A stretch of 64,000 bases of DNA from Clusia tigrina. Taxonomy: Eukaryota > Arthropoda > Insecta > Diptera > Clusiidae. The stretch covers positions 110,404,814 through 110,468,813 of the forward strand of contig OV050030.1 of NCBI GenBank assembly GCA_920105625.2, in the 5' to 3' direction. The position numbers and the translations under genes are program-made. The notes under the pieces are model-generated. The model was given only the letters and a program-made list of their open reading frames with translations. It made no database searches and was not told where the DNA came from. Shown one piece after another: positions 35,993-48,808 of this stretch. Position 1 is the stretch's first letter. Each line of letters starts with the position of its first letter.

Positions 35993-35993
<1 letters not shown>

Positions 35994-36039
<46 letters not shown>
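35994..36039. repeat. (TA)n microsatellite at LINE-C/LTR junction
   Basis: About 45 bp of TA separating LINE-C from the inverted gypsy LTR piece. Confidence 0.95.
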
Positions 36040-36603
<564 letters not shown>

Positions 36604-36607
<4 letters not shown>

Positions 36608-36915
36608 GGAATTATAGACATGTTTACCAGCATATATAAAAGCTAATACAATGCAAATTAGTCTAAGCGAGCGCAAATATTAGCGTGCATAATTTTCTGT
36701 CTCAGTCGTAAAGCGAATGTCGAGAGGATAAGTCGGAAAGCGTGTGTTAAGTTGAAATTCGCCAAGCGGACATTAAGAGGTTGTATAAAAAAAGAAGTGT
36801 AAATGAAATTTAATCGAATGATATTTTTGTGTATATAACTTGAATTATTATCCTAATTTTGCTACTTAAACTTGATTAATTTTAAATTGATAATCTATGT
36901 TTATTCATTTCCACA
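36604..36915 (+). repeat. Ty3/gypsy 5' LTR, 312 bp
   Basis: Starts TGTAGGAATT and ends TTTCCACA, directly followed by a primer-binding site. The same LTR occurs inverted at 36039-36298 and, split by LINE-B, at 41711-41745 plus 49839-50152. Inside, TATATAAAAGC (about 36635) is a TATA-like box near the start. Confidence 0.9.
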
Positions 36916-36929
36916 TGGTGTCAGAAGTG
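36916..36929 (+). promoter_or_regulatory. gypsy primer-binding site (tRNA-Leu type)
   Basis: TGGTGTCAGAAGTG follows the LTR directly and is complementary to the 3' end of a fly tRNA-Leu (CTTCTGACACCA). Micropia/mdg3-like gypsy elements use this primer. Confidence 0.8.
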
Positions 36930-37028
36930 TTTTAAAATAAAAATCAGCCCAAAAAAGTTTTAAAATAATAAATCGACCCAAAAAGTTTACAAGAAGGAGA
37001 GGACAAATTAAATAATTAAAATTTACTT

Positions 37029-38165
37029 ATGTCTACTAATGACCTTTCAGCATTGACAACAAAACAGTTACAAGAACTTCTGAAAAAGAGTGGTTTGCCA
37101 TACGGTTACCAGCTAAAACAGGACTTAATCGTACGATTGCAGAAGCACCAAGAAACCAACAACAGCGTCGAGCAAATAAGCAAAAAGAGACCATCAGCCG
37201 ATAGACGACTTTGCTGTAAACTACAGGTTGAGCGGAGATAAAACAACAAGATCAACACAAATAACAATGACAAGCGTGGAAGCAAAATACCCTGTAGGTA
37301 ACAACAATATAGTGCAAAACAACATCCAACTACGAGATGTGCAGGAGGCGCTGGAAAGGTTTGATGGCGAATCAAGTAGGAATATTAGAGAGTGGTTAAA
37401 CGAAATCGAAAATGTTGCTTCGGTTTGTCGTTGGAACGATGTCCAGAAATTTTTGTACGGTAGACAGCTGCTGGTCGGGGCAGCAAAACTAGCATTTGAA
37501 GCAGAGAGCGACGTGTCGAGTTGGGAGAGTTTAAAAACAATATTACAAAACGAGTTTGGATCCCGTGAGAGCGATAATGTACACAAAATGCTCGAGAGTA
37601 CTGGCAAGAGAACAGAAGAAACACTTTTAGAATACTTATATAAAATGAAAAAAATTGCATCAGGCGGAAAGGTAGAGCCACACCACCTATTGGTTATATT
37701 ATTGCAGGTATACAGGATGAGGCAGCGAACAAAATGATTCTATACCAATCGCGTAGTATTGCAGAGCTTGAAAGTAACTTTAAAGCATACGAAAAATTTA
37801 AGGCAGAGCAAAATGAAGAAAGAAACAAAAACAAACGCTACGACAGTAAGAGTATTAGTGAAAGTATGAGCGGTAAGGGCGACTTAAGCCTCAAAAGCAA
37901 CGACAAATTTGCGACCAATGTAAATAAGCGATGTAATAACTGTGGGGCAAAATCGCATTGGGCACGTGAATGTCCAAACAAAGAAAAAGGGGCCCGTTGT
38001 TTCAAATGCAGTGAATTTGGTCAAATCGCACCTAATTGTCCAAAACAGAGAACAAAATCCAGTGAACACCAGAATTATGCGCGGGTTAATAGGGTGAAAA
38101 TGCCAGATGTGTCTATAGAAGTGAAAATATACGGTGTCAAGTTAAGAGCGATGTTAGCATCATAA
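37029..38165 (+). pseudogene. gypsy Gag, frameshifted
   Basis: The N-terminal 40 residues (LSALTTKQLQELLKKSGLPY, LIVRLQKHQE) form a SAP-like motif, known from proteins that bind AT-rich DNA. Frame 2 (37228-37737) carries the retrotransposon Gag capsid core (LERFDGESSRNIREWLNEIE, WNDVQKFLYGRQLLVGAAKL). The last part (37734-38165) has zinc knuckles CNNCGAKSHWAREC and CFKCSEFGQIAPNC. In the second the CCHC histidine is glutamine, whereas the copy at about 60030 keeps histidine. Frame breaks fall near 37240 and 37690. Confidence 0.85.
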
Positions 38166-38455
38166 GACAGAGTGTAACGAATGAGTTTGGCGTTAGACAT
38201 TTCGATGGTCCTGGTACGGGAGTAGTAGCTTTTGGCGGCACAAGCAAATCGACACTTGGTTTCGTTAAGCTTGGCATAGAAATAGAGGGTGAATCGTACG
38301 AGCTAAATTATGATATTGTACCCGACAGTTAAATTAGTGAAGATATAATATTAGGCAAAAACATCTTACAGTATGCATCGATTCTGATCGAAAATGGGAG
38401 ACTTACGACCTATAAAGAAAATACTAGCGATGACAAATTGATGCTAGCGCAAGTA

Positions 38456-39385
38456 TCGGGTTTTTCAATAAGAGCGCTACAAAAGTTTTTTTAAATAAAA
38501 CAAAACCGGTTTTAGATATCAATGAAATTCTTTATTCCTGTGAAAGTACGTTCGATGCCATTATGTATGGAACTCGATTTCTTTTGCATGGCCACCACGG
38601 GCACGCTTGCAGAAGTCCAGACGCTGAACCCAATTTTCAACGGTTGTCAAGCACAAATCGGCCGATACTGCTGCAATTTCACGTTCGATATTCGTACGAA
38701 GTTCCTCAATCGTCGCTGGCTTGTTGGCATAGACCATAGACTTGACGTAGCCCCACAGGAAATAATCTAACGGCGTCAAATCGCATAATATAACGGCCAT
38801 TTGAATGGGCCATTTCGTGAGATAACACGTTCACCAAAATTGGTTTGCAGTAAATTGATTGTGGCATTCGCTGTGTGGCTTGTGGCGCCGTCCTGTTGGA
38901 ACCACATGTCCTACAAGTCCATATTATCCAATTGGGGCCAAAAATATTCGGTTATCATTGAACGGTAGCGATTCGCATTCACAGTAATGTGCCAGTCTTG
39001 ACCATCACGGAAGAAGTACGGCCGAATGACGCCGCCGGCCCATAAATCGCACCAAACCGTAATTTTTTCGGGATGCAATGATGACTCATGGAGTACGTGT
39101 GGATTGCTGTCTAACCAATAACGCATATTTTGCTTATTGACGAAGCCATTCAGCCAGAAGTGAGCCTCATCATGAATTGGACGTAGCGCTCTTAAAGTTG
39201 AGGCGACTGACTCCGAATTTCGGTAGTAAATTTTAATAATTTCGACTCGTTGTTGGCTCGTATATCTTTGCATGATGAAATGGCAAACCTTACTGAAGAG
39301 AAATGTCAAAAGAGCGGGAAAAAATATGGCGTTGTTTGCTGTCACTATCGATTTACTTTTGTAGCGTTTCTTTTGAAAAACCTTT
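38456..39385 (-). mobile_element. DUF4817-type mariner, deletion derivative (copy 2)
   Basis: TA duplications at 38454-38455 and 39386-39387 flank 930 bp ending in inverted repeats (GGTTTTTCAA...CGCTACAAAAG). It is nearly identical to copy 1 (20831-22124) but lacks about 365 bp of transposase (copy 1 coordinates about 21543-21912), joining the N-terminal helix to the catalytic core. The uninterrupted target is visible in the other gypsy copies (GCGCAAGTAAATCTCATT near 52835). It cannot encode a full transposase. Confidence 0.9.
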
Positions 39386-39387
39386 TA

Positions 39388-40775
39388 AATTTCATTAAAT
39401 ATTCTGAGACAACTGAAGAGCTAGATGGGATACAGCATATTCGTGCACTTGACATTAAGCAAACTCTACAGCAATTACTTTTAGCATACAATCCAAAGAA
39501 AATAGGTAGCTCATGTGTGAATATGCGGATCTATCTAGAAGATGACAAGCCAATTTTTCAAAAACCACGAAGGCTTGCACCCAAAGAGAAGGAGATTGTC
39601 AACTCACAAATAGAAGAAGGGTTGGAGCAGGGCATAATACAGCCAAGTTCATCGTAGTTCGCGAGTCCCATAGTACTGGCGCGTAAGAAGGATGGCACGC
39701 ATCGGCCCTGTGTCGACTATCGAAAATTAAATTCAAAGGTTATTCGCTATAGATATCCATTGCCAAATATAGAAGAAGTACTGGAGGGTCTTTACGAAGC
39801 ACGAATTTTTACTACACTGGATTTGAGAAATGGCTTTTCCACGTCGATGTGGACGAATCGAGCATGAAATACACATCCTTTGTAACACCGGATGGCCAAT
39901 TTGAATTTCGGAAGGCACCATTTGGTCTTTGCAATTCGCCTTCGGCATCTCAACGATTCATCAATACTATTTTTAAAGATCTGATAAGAGATGGCGTCGT
40001 ACTTGTTTATATGGACGATTTAATAATACCCGCGAATAACGAAGCAGATGTTGTCGATAAGTTCAAAAGAGTGTTACAAGTTAGTGAGGATCATGGTTTA
40101 TTGATAAAGTTGGAAAATTGTGCATTTTTGGAAAAACGCGTTGAGTTTTTGGGCCACGTAATAGAAGATGGATCTATCCGCCCGTCCGAAGCGAAAACCA
40201 AAGCGGTCAAGAAATTTCCAACGCCCAAGCACACACACGGCGTAATGAGCTTTCTTGGTCTTACTGGATTTTTCCGAAAATATGTAGAAAACTATGCTCA
40301 GCTGACGAAACCATTAACCGACCTTACAAAAAGAGATGTAGCTTTTAGATGGGGCGAAGCCGAAAATGAAGCGTTCATTTTACTTAAAGATCAATTTAGT
40401 GCGGAACCAGTACTGAAACTCTTTAATCAAAAGCTGCCTACACAACTTCACACAGATGCTAGCGAAGAGGGATACAGTGCTGTATTGCTGCAAAAACATG
40501 ACGATTATCACCCAGTTTTTTATTTAAGCTACAAAACGACAGCTGCAGAAAGAAATTACCCCAGCTACGACCTAGAAGTTTTGGCGATCATAAAAGCATT
40601 GAAACGACTTCGAATTTATTTGTTGGGTTTAAATTTTGATATCTTTACAGATTGCAAGGCATTTCAGCTGACAATGTCGAAGAAGGCACTTAACAGCAGG
40701 GTAGCACATTGGGCTATGCAGATTCAGGAATTTGATTGCACCGTAAAACATCGATCAGGCAGTACTAAGAGTTGA
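39388..40775 (+). pseudogene. gypsy reverse transcriptase-RNase H
   Basis: The RT N-terminus (39390-39657) ends at a TAG within QPSSS*FASPIVLARKKDG. RT continues (HRPCVDYRKLN, FTTLDLRNGF), then shifts frame into FHVDVDESSMKYTSFVTPDG. The 308-residue ORF 39849-40775 holds APFGLCNSPSASQRF, the active site VYMDDLI, the thumb, and RNase H (LPTQLHTDASEEG, NYPSYDLEVLAI, FTDCKAFQ). A 40-bp deletion near 40765 removes the RNase H end (ALSRH in the other copies). The TAG and the frameshift are also present in both array copies. Confidence 0.9.
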
Positions 40776-41447
40776 AGATGCTATCCTTCATTCCATCAAA
40801 AAATCACAAGCTACAGATGAGATGTGCCAGGTTATTATAAAGCTACTAGAGAGTGGGGAGTGTGAGAATTTCCAAATGCGATGCGGTGTGCTCTGTAAAT
40901 TTGTAGAAGGTGCTTACCTTCTTGTCATACCAAAGTCAATGAGAAATGAACTGATCACAAAATTACACGAAAGAGGACATTTAAGTACCAGCAAAGTAGA
41001 GGCGATAGTCAAACAAGAATATTACGTACCGAATGCTAGGAAGTATATTGAGAGAGCTATTTCGAATTGCATTGTTTGTATATTGGCAAATCGAAAAGCT
41101 GGCAAGCAGGAAGGATTTCTTAATCCAATCGAGAAAATCGACGTACCATTACACACTTTTCACATGGATCATATCGGGCCATTGCCCTCAACAGCGAACT
41201 CTTACAAGTATTTGTTCGTAATCATCGATGCATTTACGAAATTTACATGGATTTTTCCAGTAAAGTCTACTACTACGGCAGAGGTGCTAACCAAGCTGGA
41301 AAAGATAAGTGAAATATTTGGAAATCCCTGCCGTATTATAAACGACAAGGGGGCAGCATAAACAGCAGGCGATTTCGCAGAATATTGCAACGTCCATCAT
41401 CACACCAGTCATCACGCAACAACCACAGGGGTTCCCAGAGAAAATGG
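40775..41447 (+). pseudogene. gypsy integrase, truncated
   Basis: HHCC zinc finger (LHERGHLSTSKVEAIV, SNCIVC), then the catalytic core with HMDHIGPLPSTA (first aspartate) and INDKGAA (second aspartate). A stop follows at 41359, where the array copies read on. The region of the catalytic glutamate is reached only as GVPRENG before the (TA)n at 41452. The C-terminal GPY/F part and 3' LTR are absent from this copy. Confidence 0.85.
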
Positions 41448-41745
<298 letters not shown>

Positions 41746-41764
41746 TTTATTATTATTATTATTA
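41746..41764 (-). repeat. (TAA)n tail of LINE-B
   Basis: TTA repeats on the plus strand correspond to a TAA tail on the element strand, the 3' terminus of I-type LINEs, abutting the target duplication. Confidence 0.85.
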
Positions 41765-44700
41765 CACTTTATTCTAATAAATTAATTATTATAATAAATA
41801 CAATTAATGAGTACTGGCTGCCAGGGCCTTCGACTCGATCTTAATCTATTTTATTTTAAATTTTATTTTTGAAATTTATATAACTTAAAAAGGTTTATAT
41901 TGATTTTATACTATCTATAGTCACATTTTTTAAAAGATTACTAGGGACCTCCGTTCCAAATATAATTCTTCTAATTGCACTGAAAGCTCTGCATTCGTTC
42001 AATAAATGAGTTATTGAAGCTCTGTGTCCGGTGCAATAATCACAATTTGGGGCTGGTTCTCGACGCAGTAAGTGTTGGTGCGACAATGAGGCATGTCCCA
42101 ACCGAAGTCGATCAAAAATTTTTATTTGCTTTAAGATGCATGATCTTGGATAGGTGGGTTTTATTCCTTCACGATTATACGATTTATAATTATGTGTGTA
42201 CTTGTTCCACTCTTCCATTTTTTGTATATACAAGGATTTCTCAATTAATTTACGCATATCTGTATTTTCTCGTGTAGGGAAGTACAATAGGGGATGCTCT
42301 ACTGCTGTAACAGCGGTTGAATCAGCGAATTCGTTGCCGTCAATCCCAACAATGCTGGGTACCCACATGATTTTTAATTTATTAGCGCATTTTATGCATG
42401 CTTCTCTTATATCTGAAGCAAGGATGCCCTCATTGCTTATATTAGGAATCGCCTCTATGGAATATTTGCTATCAGAGCATATAAGCAATCTGCCTTTGTG
42501 CAAACGAGCATAGTCCGTGGCTATTTTTATTGCCAAAATTTCGGCTGTGAAGATTGAACAATGTTGTTGAATAAGGCCAGTGGATATTACTATATCTACC
42601 GCGAAGGTAGTGCATTCGGGTTGTTTTGAGCCATCAGTAAATAAAAGGGTTCAGTTCTTATTAGTGTATTTGCTTGTATGTTCTGCAAAAAGTTGTCGGT
42701 AGGCTTCAGGATTTGTGGTAGATTTAGAGTACGAAATCAGATCTAGTATAAATGATAAGTCTTTGAGATGCTAAGGAGGGTCTCTTTTCTGCTTGATTAG
42801 CCGAGGAGCTGTGTCAGGCATAATACATTTAGCTACCTCAATACAGCGGCGGATTACGGATTTTATAGTATACCTTTTGGTGTGTTTGAACGCACACTGG
42901 ACGTCTTTGAGAAGCGTTGCATTACTGGCGTTAAATAATTTTGATATAAGGTGAAAAGTTGATGCACGTACTTGCTCCATAATAGAAGGTAAACCAGCTT
43001 CAGCTAAGATATTTTTTGTCGGCGACCTAGGAAAGGCTCTTATGGCTCTTCGAACAGCTGCTTGGTAGGGTGCGTATAGCTGCTTTAAGTTGCTTTGAGC
43101 GCACCATCCAAAAATTGGGAGAGCGTAGTTTATTTTGGAAAGAATTAGTGATCTTGTGACATTGATTAGTGTAGAAATATGTACTAGACTATGATTAGAA
43201 GATAAGAATTTAACAATATTATGCCTGGCACTAATATTTTTTCTTAAATTTAAACATTGGGCCTTAAAGTTAAATTTCTTGTCGAAGATGACGCCAAGAA
43301 TTTTCAATTCATTAACTAGTTCAATAGAAGTGTTTTTAAAATTTAAAGTAAACATTTTACATTTTCTTTTTTTACAAAAGTGAATTAATTTACATTTGTT
43401 TATAGAGAGTCGGCCACCAGACCGAGTACACCATTTATCAATATCATACAACATTTTAGAAAAAATACATTTAACATCATTGTTAGGATTGTTATTTGTA
43501 AAGAAGATAGCATCATCCGCGTATATAGAGTATTTAATATTTTTATAATCGGCTACTATTTTACTGATTTGGTCAAAAGCTGCTATAAATAAAACAACAG
43601 ACAATGGAGACCCCTGTGGTATCCCATTATCGAGAGAACGAGTATTTGAAAATTTTTGGTTAACTCTCACCCGAAACCTGTGATGGGTCAGGAAGGCCTT
43701 TACAAAAGCAAAGATCTATGGACAAATCTTCCAAGTCGATAGCTGTTGGAGGACAACCTGAACACCAATGTGATCGAATGCTCTTTCGAAGTCAGTGGCC
43801 AGTACAGACACATGACATTTATTCGAAAGAGCAGTTGACACGAAATGCTCGAGATGGAGGAGAGCATCAATTGTGCCCTGCCTCTTTTTAAAAGCTACTT
43901 GGTTGGAGCTGATAAAATTGGTAGTGGTTATATACCATAATAATCTTTTAGCAACTATTTTTTCCAGGACCTTCCCGATACAAGGCAAAAGGGATATGGG
44001 GCGATAGCTACTAATTTCATAAATTGGTTTGTTAGGCTTAGGTATCAGTATTATTTCAACTGTGCACCAAGTTTGTGGAAGGATGCCGTGGTCTAAAATT
44101 TTGTTGTATAAAACTAATAATATTTTTTTGGCAGAGGCAGGTAGATTATTTAACATCGGGTAGGATATGTGATCTAAACCTGGAGTTTTTCCTTTTGCTG
44201 ACTGTAGCGCAGTTTCGAGTTCGGTAATGGAAATACGAGTATATGACTCAATTTTATTTGCAGTCAGTGATAGGTTTATATTCCGTATGTAGGAAAAATC
44301 GTTTCTCAGAGATGAATTCTTCAGAAAAGTTTGCGTCGCTAGAGAGTGCAGACCAATTATTAGCGAAGGTATTTGCCATTTCAAAAAAAGAAGCCAAATG
44401 AGAAACTGCAACAGTTAAGATACGAAGTGGGGTGGTTTTGCTGCCACTAACAAGAACTCGAATGTCGGACCATATTTGTTTGATACTGGATTTGGAAGTG
44501 ATTTGAGATGTAAATTTTTCAAGAGAGTTGGCTTTAGCTTCTCTAACAGCTCTTCTAAATATTGCATTTGCTTTTTTGTACAGAGCTAAGTTATTATCGA
44601 TTCTGTAGTGCTTATAATCACGCCATGTAGATATTCTTTTTTCCCTTAATAATTTTAAATTACTATTCCACCATGGTACCGATTTTTTGAGAAAGAAACT

Positions 44701-44870
44701 TTTAGTTTGTGGAATTGATAGGTTCGCAGCAAACCGTATTGCTTTGGAAAATTTGGCTGCTTCTTCGTTAATATTATAGGATGGGGAGAAACAATCAAAT
44801 TTGCAGGCGCAAGCGCTCTGAAATGCAGTCCAATTAGCTAAATCAGTTTTGAATTTGTGCTTGGGAATGA

Positions 44871-45041
44871 TTCTTTCAAGATTGAGGTTGGATATGATAT
44901 CAATATAAATGGGAAAATGATCACTGTTATGGAGATTATCTAAAGAAACCCAAATGTAGTTGGGTTACTTTAGATAATCTCCATAACAGTGATCATTTTC
45001 CCATTTGTATTGATATCATATCCAACCTCAATCCTGAAAGA
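44871..45041. repeat. near-perfect palindrome within LINE-B endonuclease
   Basis: Two arms of about 83 bp (44871-44953 and 44960-45041) are reverse complements with few mismatches, separated by 6 bp. The left arm on the element strand encodes SDHFPIYIDIISNLNLER; the right arm carries the same segment inverted. It replaces element sequence between endonuclease codons ...FSTHK and the SDH motif. Confidence 0.9.
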
Positions 45042-45500
45042 ATTTTTTTTATTTTATTTGTGCGTTGAAAAATGAGTGGGGGATCCATCATTTAAAACGA
45101 TGAGATCGCGGGCAAGAATAAAATCCTCTAAGATGTTGCCTCTATCATTGGCTTGAGAGGAGCCCCAGAGGGGACTCCAGGAGTTGAAATCGCCGGATAA
45201 GATATACTGTGATGGGGTATAACCTAGTAAAGACTCTAAATCCTGAACTAAAAAGTTTTGTTGAGGGGTCATATAGGTATTTATTATTGTGAAAGTTAGT
45301 CCGTATTTGATTTCTAATGCTAACGATGCTATTGGAGATTGTACATTAAGTAATTTATGCGGAATATGCTTCTTTATTAGAATACCGACTCCTTGTTTAG
45401 ATGAGAGGTTTGTAGAAAGGTTGTGGAAATATCCAATATATTGTTTAGGGGTGATTATATTATCTTTTCCGTAAGGGAAGTGCGTTTCTTGAAGTGCAAT

Positions 45501-45606
45501 GATATCAGGAGAAATAGCTTTTATGATCAAATGTAGTTCATTGTATTCATTGTGATATCAGGAGAAATAGCTTTTATGATCAAATGTAGTTCATTGTATT
45601 CATTGT
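45501..45606. repeat. 53-bp perfect tandem duplication
   Basis: Unit 45501-45553 is repeated exactly at 45554-45606, within the first endonuclease codons of LINE-B. As 53 is not a multiple of three, it shifts the ORF2 frame near its start. Confidence 0.95.
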
Positions 45607-46255
45607 AGTTGTTTATAAAACCTTTTATGTTCCACTGCAATATTTTAATAGTCATGAAAGTAGGGTGTAATTTAGTCAGATATTGCAGAGTCTTTATCTT
45701 GTATGTTTGGAAGCTTTGTATTGAAAATATTAGAGTAGGTAGGAGAGTTGTAAGAAGCAAGAGAAGAGTGTGTATTGTTCAGCGTGTAAGTGGGTTTCAA
45801 AGAAGAGAGAGTTTTTTGAGAGTTATCGATGATTGCTGCAATGGTCTTCTCACTATGTTTAATAGGAGAGACAGTTTGCGAGGAATTGTTTGATATTGGC
45901 GTGTTGTTGGTGTTTATTTGATTTTGTTCTGTTAATTTGTTTTCGTTGTTAGTTTGTGTTTTTGTTACATTTGTGTAGTTTTGATTGTTGATTTTAGGTT
46001 TTTGTGTTGCTTTGGTTGAGTCTGAGAGAGTAGCCGCATAGCTATTCGGTGGGGTGTCGGGATTGTGTTGTGTTTTGTATAACTGTTTTGCTTCACGCAT
46101 ACTGCACTTCTTTTTAATTTGGATTTTCAAAACTTATCTTTGCTGTTGGAATTTAGTGCATTCTTTTGAAGACGCCGGGTGGTTTTCAAGATAGTTTGCA
46201 CAGAGAGTGCGAGAGTAGCCGGTATTGTTGTGCGGGGGAAGATTACAGGTAACGC

Positions 46256-46294
46256 AAGCAGGTGCATTTCTGCAATATTTAACTGTGTGTCCCA
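46256..46294. repeat. 39-bp target duplication, left copy
   Basis: Matches 48986-49024 with two mismatches in 39 bp. It begins AAGCAGGTGCATT and ends GTGTGTCCCA. Part of the LINE-B zinc-knuckle coding region duplicated on insertion of LINE-A copy 2. Confidence 0.9.
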
Positions 46295-48808
46295 TTATCC
46301 ACAACTGTCCCGACATTGATCGGGAGATTTGACCACAGCTTTTAAAAAAGCCACTCATATTTCTTGCATCACTCCCGAACAACGGGGCAAACCTAAACCT
46401 CCGTGGTGGAACTCGGAGATTGCAAGTCCTCGCAAAACTTATAGAACGCTTTTCAACAAAGCTAAAGTTACAGCTGATTGGACCCCTTTCGAAAATAAAC
46501 AAAAAGAGTTTAAATACGCCATTAGGCGAGGAAATCGAGCGTCATGGAGGGAATTTTGCGAAAGCATTGAATCGACGTCCGAGGCTAGCCGTCTTCGTAA
46601 AATTCTCCACTCCTCTAACAAAGCCCTTGACTGTATCCAAAAACCAGATGGCAACTGGACTCACTCAAGCGCCGAAACCCTTGATATCCTGCTAGACACC
46701 CACTTTCCAGGGAGTTTAGCTTCAGCGGATCAAGCACTCTACCAGGTGGAGCAGGTTTCCCATGATAGCCTCTCCACATTCCAAATGACAAAAAAGTCAC
46801 CTTGAGTGGTCCATTCAAACCTTTAAGCCATACAAGTCCCCCGGACCAGACGGCATCATTCCTGCCGATATCCAAAATGCGGAAGAGATTATCCTTCCAT
46901 GGCTGCTACAAATATATAATGCAAGCCTCAGATTGCAATATGTTCCCTTACGCTGGCGCACGGCTCGGGTCGTTTTCATACCAAAAGTTGGGAAGGCCTC
47001 ACACACCAAACCTAAGGATTACAGACCCATAAGTCTAACATCCTTTCTTCTTAAGGTTCTAGAAAGAGCTATTGACCTACATATTAGGACATCGATCAAC
47101 CCTTCTCTCCTCTCTGTATCTCAACACGCTTGAAACAGCAAATCGGTTGAAACAGCACTTCATTCTCTCATTTCTCAAGTTGACAAATCCTTGGCGTACA
47201 AGGAATTCACACTTGCCATATTTCTGGACATCGAGGGAGCATTCAACAATGTATGCCCCAACGCTGTCATTTCCGCACTCTATAACCTGAACCTGAATTC
47301 AGGTCTTCTTAAATTTATAGAGCTTCTACTAAAATCTAGAAACATCACTTCCACGATCGGCAGTGCCCAATCCAGGAGGGTGGTTAACAGGGGCACGCCA
47401 CAAGGGAGTGTTTTATCACCCCTCCTCTGGAACCTGGCAGTTAACACACTACTGGCCTATGCGGACGACATAGCAATCGCGGCATCCGGCAAATTCCCCC
47501 AAACACTTTCCGAAAAACTTAACTATTCACTCTCTATTGGTCGAACTGGTGTCGTGAATTCGAACCCATCCAAAACCGAGACTATGCTTTTCACTAGGAA
47601 GTACAAAATTCCAAAGTTTACAATGCCTAGTCTAAACGGCACTCCACTCTCTTTGAGCACACACGTTAAGTACTTAGGCCTGATTCTCGACCCAAAGCTT
47701 AATTGGAAAGCCAATCTAGCTGAGAGGGCACGTAAGGCAACATGCGCTATATACTACTGTAAAAGAACAGTTGGTACACGATGGGGACTTCGTCCTCGAG
47801 TCGTGATCTGGCTTTACACGGCCATCGTTGAACCAAACCTGTTATAAGGGTCAGTCTTCTGGTGGCAAGCTCTCGAAAAAGCCTGTAATATCAAACCCCT
47901 CGATAAAATCAGAAGATCCATTGCTCTACTGATCACTGGCGCTCTTCGTAGCACACCTACGAAAGTCCTTTTTGCCATGCTGCACTGGCTCCCCTCGGGG
48001 ATCCTGGTTAAGCAAGAAGCCAAGCTGACAGCGATTAGACTTAACGCTCTTTCGCACTGGCGCATAACCCTGACAGGCCATGCTTCAATTCTGAATCAGG
48101 ATCCACCTGTCCCCAACTTTATCGATTATATGTCGGTCTATCCCGATTTGAACAGGGAATTCGACCTCACTATTCCACATCGAAGCGACTGGACCTCAGA
48201 AAACCTAATCGTCGGTGAAACAGTCGAAATCTACACCGACGGTTCCAAGCTTGGAGGAAGAGCGGCAGCGGTATTTATTCCCAGAAGCTGGAGTTAAACA
48301 TCTCCCTACATCTCCCAGACCATTGCAGCGTTTTTCAAGCTGAGGTCATGGTCACGGCTCCGTAAACATCAGCATTCCACTGGCAACAGCTAGGCTCGAA
48401 ATAAAACGGAAATATCTGGCTGACGCCTACAAGTCCTGGGCTAACGAGGAATCCTGCCACACGGCTAGACTAACTTGGTCAAGAATGGACAAAAACAGAA
48501 CCAATCAGCTTCTTCGACTTGATAGCGTATCACTGTCGACAACTGTGTCGGGTTTGACCGGCCACTGCATAATGGGACAGCAAGCAGAAAGACTGGGCCT
48601 ACCCTCAAATGACTTTTGCCGAGGCTGTGGCTCCGAGGAGGAGGACGAGACGGTTTTCCACCTCTTATACCACTGCCCATCCTTGAGCAGAAGAAGAATT
48701 CGCACCTTTGGTGCCCCATTTCTTACAAGCCTGACAGAGCTGTCATCCATTAATATTAGGGACATAGCCAGGTTCATCAAAGTATCAGGATGGTTTCCTG
48801 AAACATGA
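46295..48808 (+). pseudogene. LINE-A copy 2 ORF2: endonuclease end-RT-RNase H-finger
   Basis: 46329-46805 is the endonuclease-RT linker (KPPWWNSEIASPRKTYR, RRGNRASWREFCESIEST). RT: YKSPGPDGIIPAD, VFIPKVGKASHTKPKDYRPI (46960), IFLDIEGAFNNVCP (47220), RGTPQGSVLSPLLWNLAVNT, then AYADDIAIAA (47455), where about 30 bp of RT found in copy 1 are missing. Thumb: KYLGLILDPKLNWKANLAE. RNase H has EIYTDGSKLGGR (48227) and then breaks; about 300 bp including the middle active site are deleted near 48340. C-terminal finger: CRGCGSEEEDETVFHLLYHC. Inactive. Confidence 0.85.

Larger units (their letters stand above)
31880..35993 (-). mobile_element. LOA/Bilbo-like non-LTR retrotransposon, LINE-C
   Basis: Same domain order as LINE-A but clearly diverged in sequence: ORF1 (about 35990-35040), endonuclease (35020-34100), RT (34027-32674) and RNase H (about 32550-32050). 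The 5' end stops at a (TA)n run at 35994. The 3' end lacks the C-terminal finger and UTR. It represents a second subfamily of the same clade. Confidence 0.85.
41895..45760 (-). pseudogene. LINE-B ORF2: endonuclease-RT-RNase H
   Basis: The endonuclease starts near 45650 (MTIKILQWNIKGFINNYNEY, SPDIIALQETH, YILSGDFNSWSPLWGS). Its SDH region sits in an inverted duplication (44871-45041). RT is at 44411-43716 (GKTPGLDHISYPMLNNLP, IPKPNKPIYEISSYRPISLL, ATDFERAFDH) and 43670-42771 (NGIPQGSPLSVVLFIAAFDQ, SIYADDAIFF). RNase H is at 42536-41895 (FTAEILAIKIATDYAR, LLICSDSKYSIEA, VPSIVGIDGNEFADS), followed by a finger CDYCTGHRASITHLLNEC. Domain order and the terminal CCHC are those of the I clade. Breaks occur near 45530, 45050, 43700 and 42760. 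Confidence 0.9.

Noticed and set aside
46329..46805. Continuous 158-residue ORF as a host gene
   Set aside because: It is the endonuclease-RT linker of LINE-A copy 2 and matches copy 1 on the other strand.
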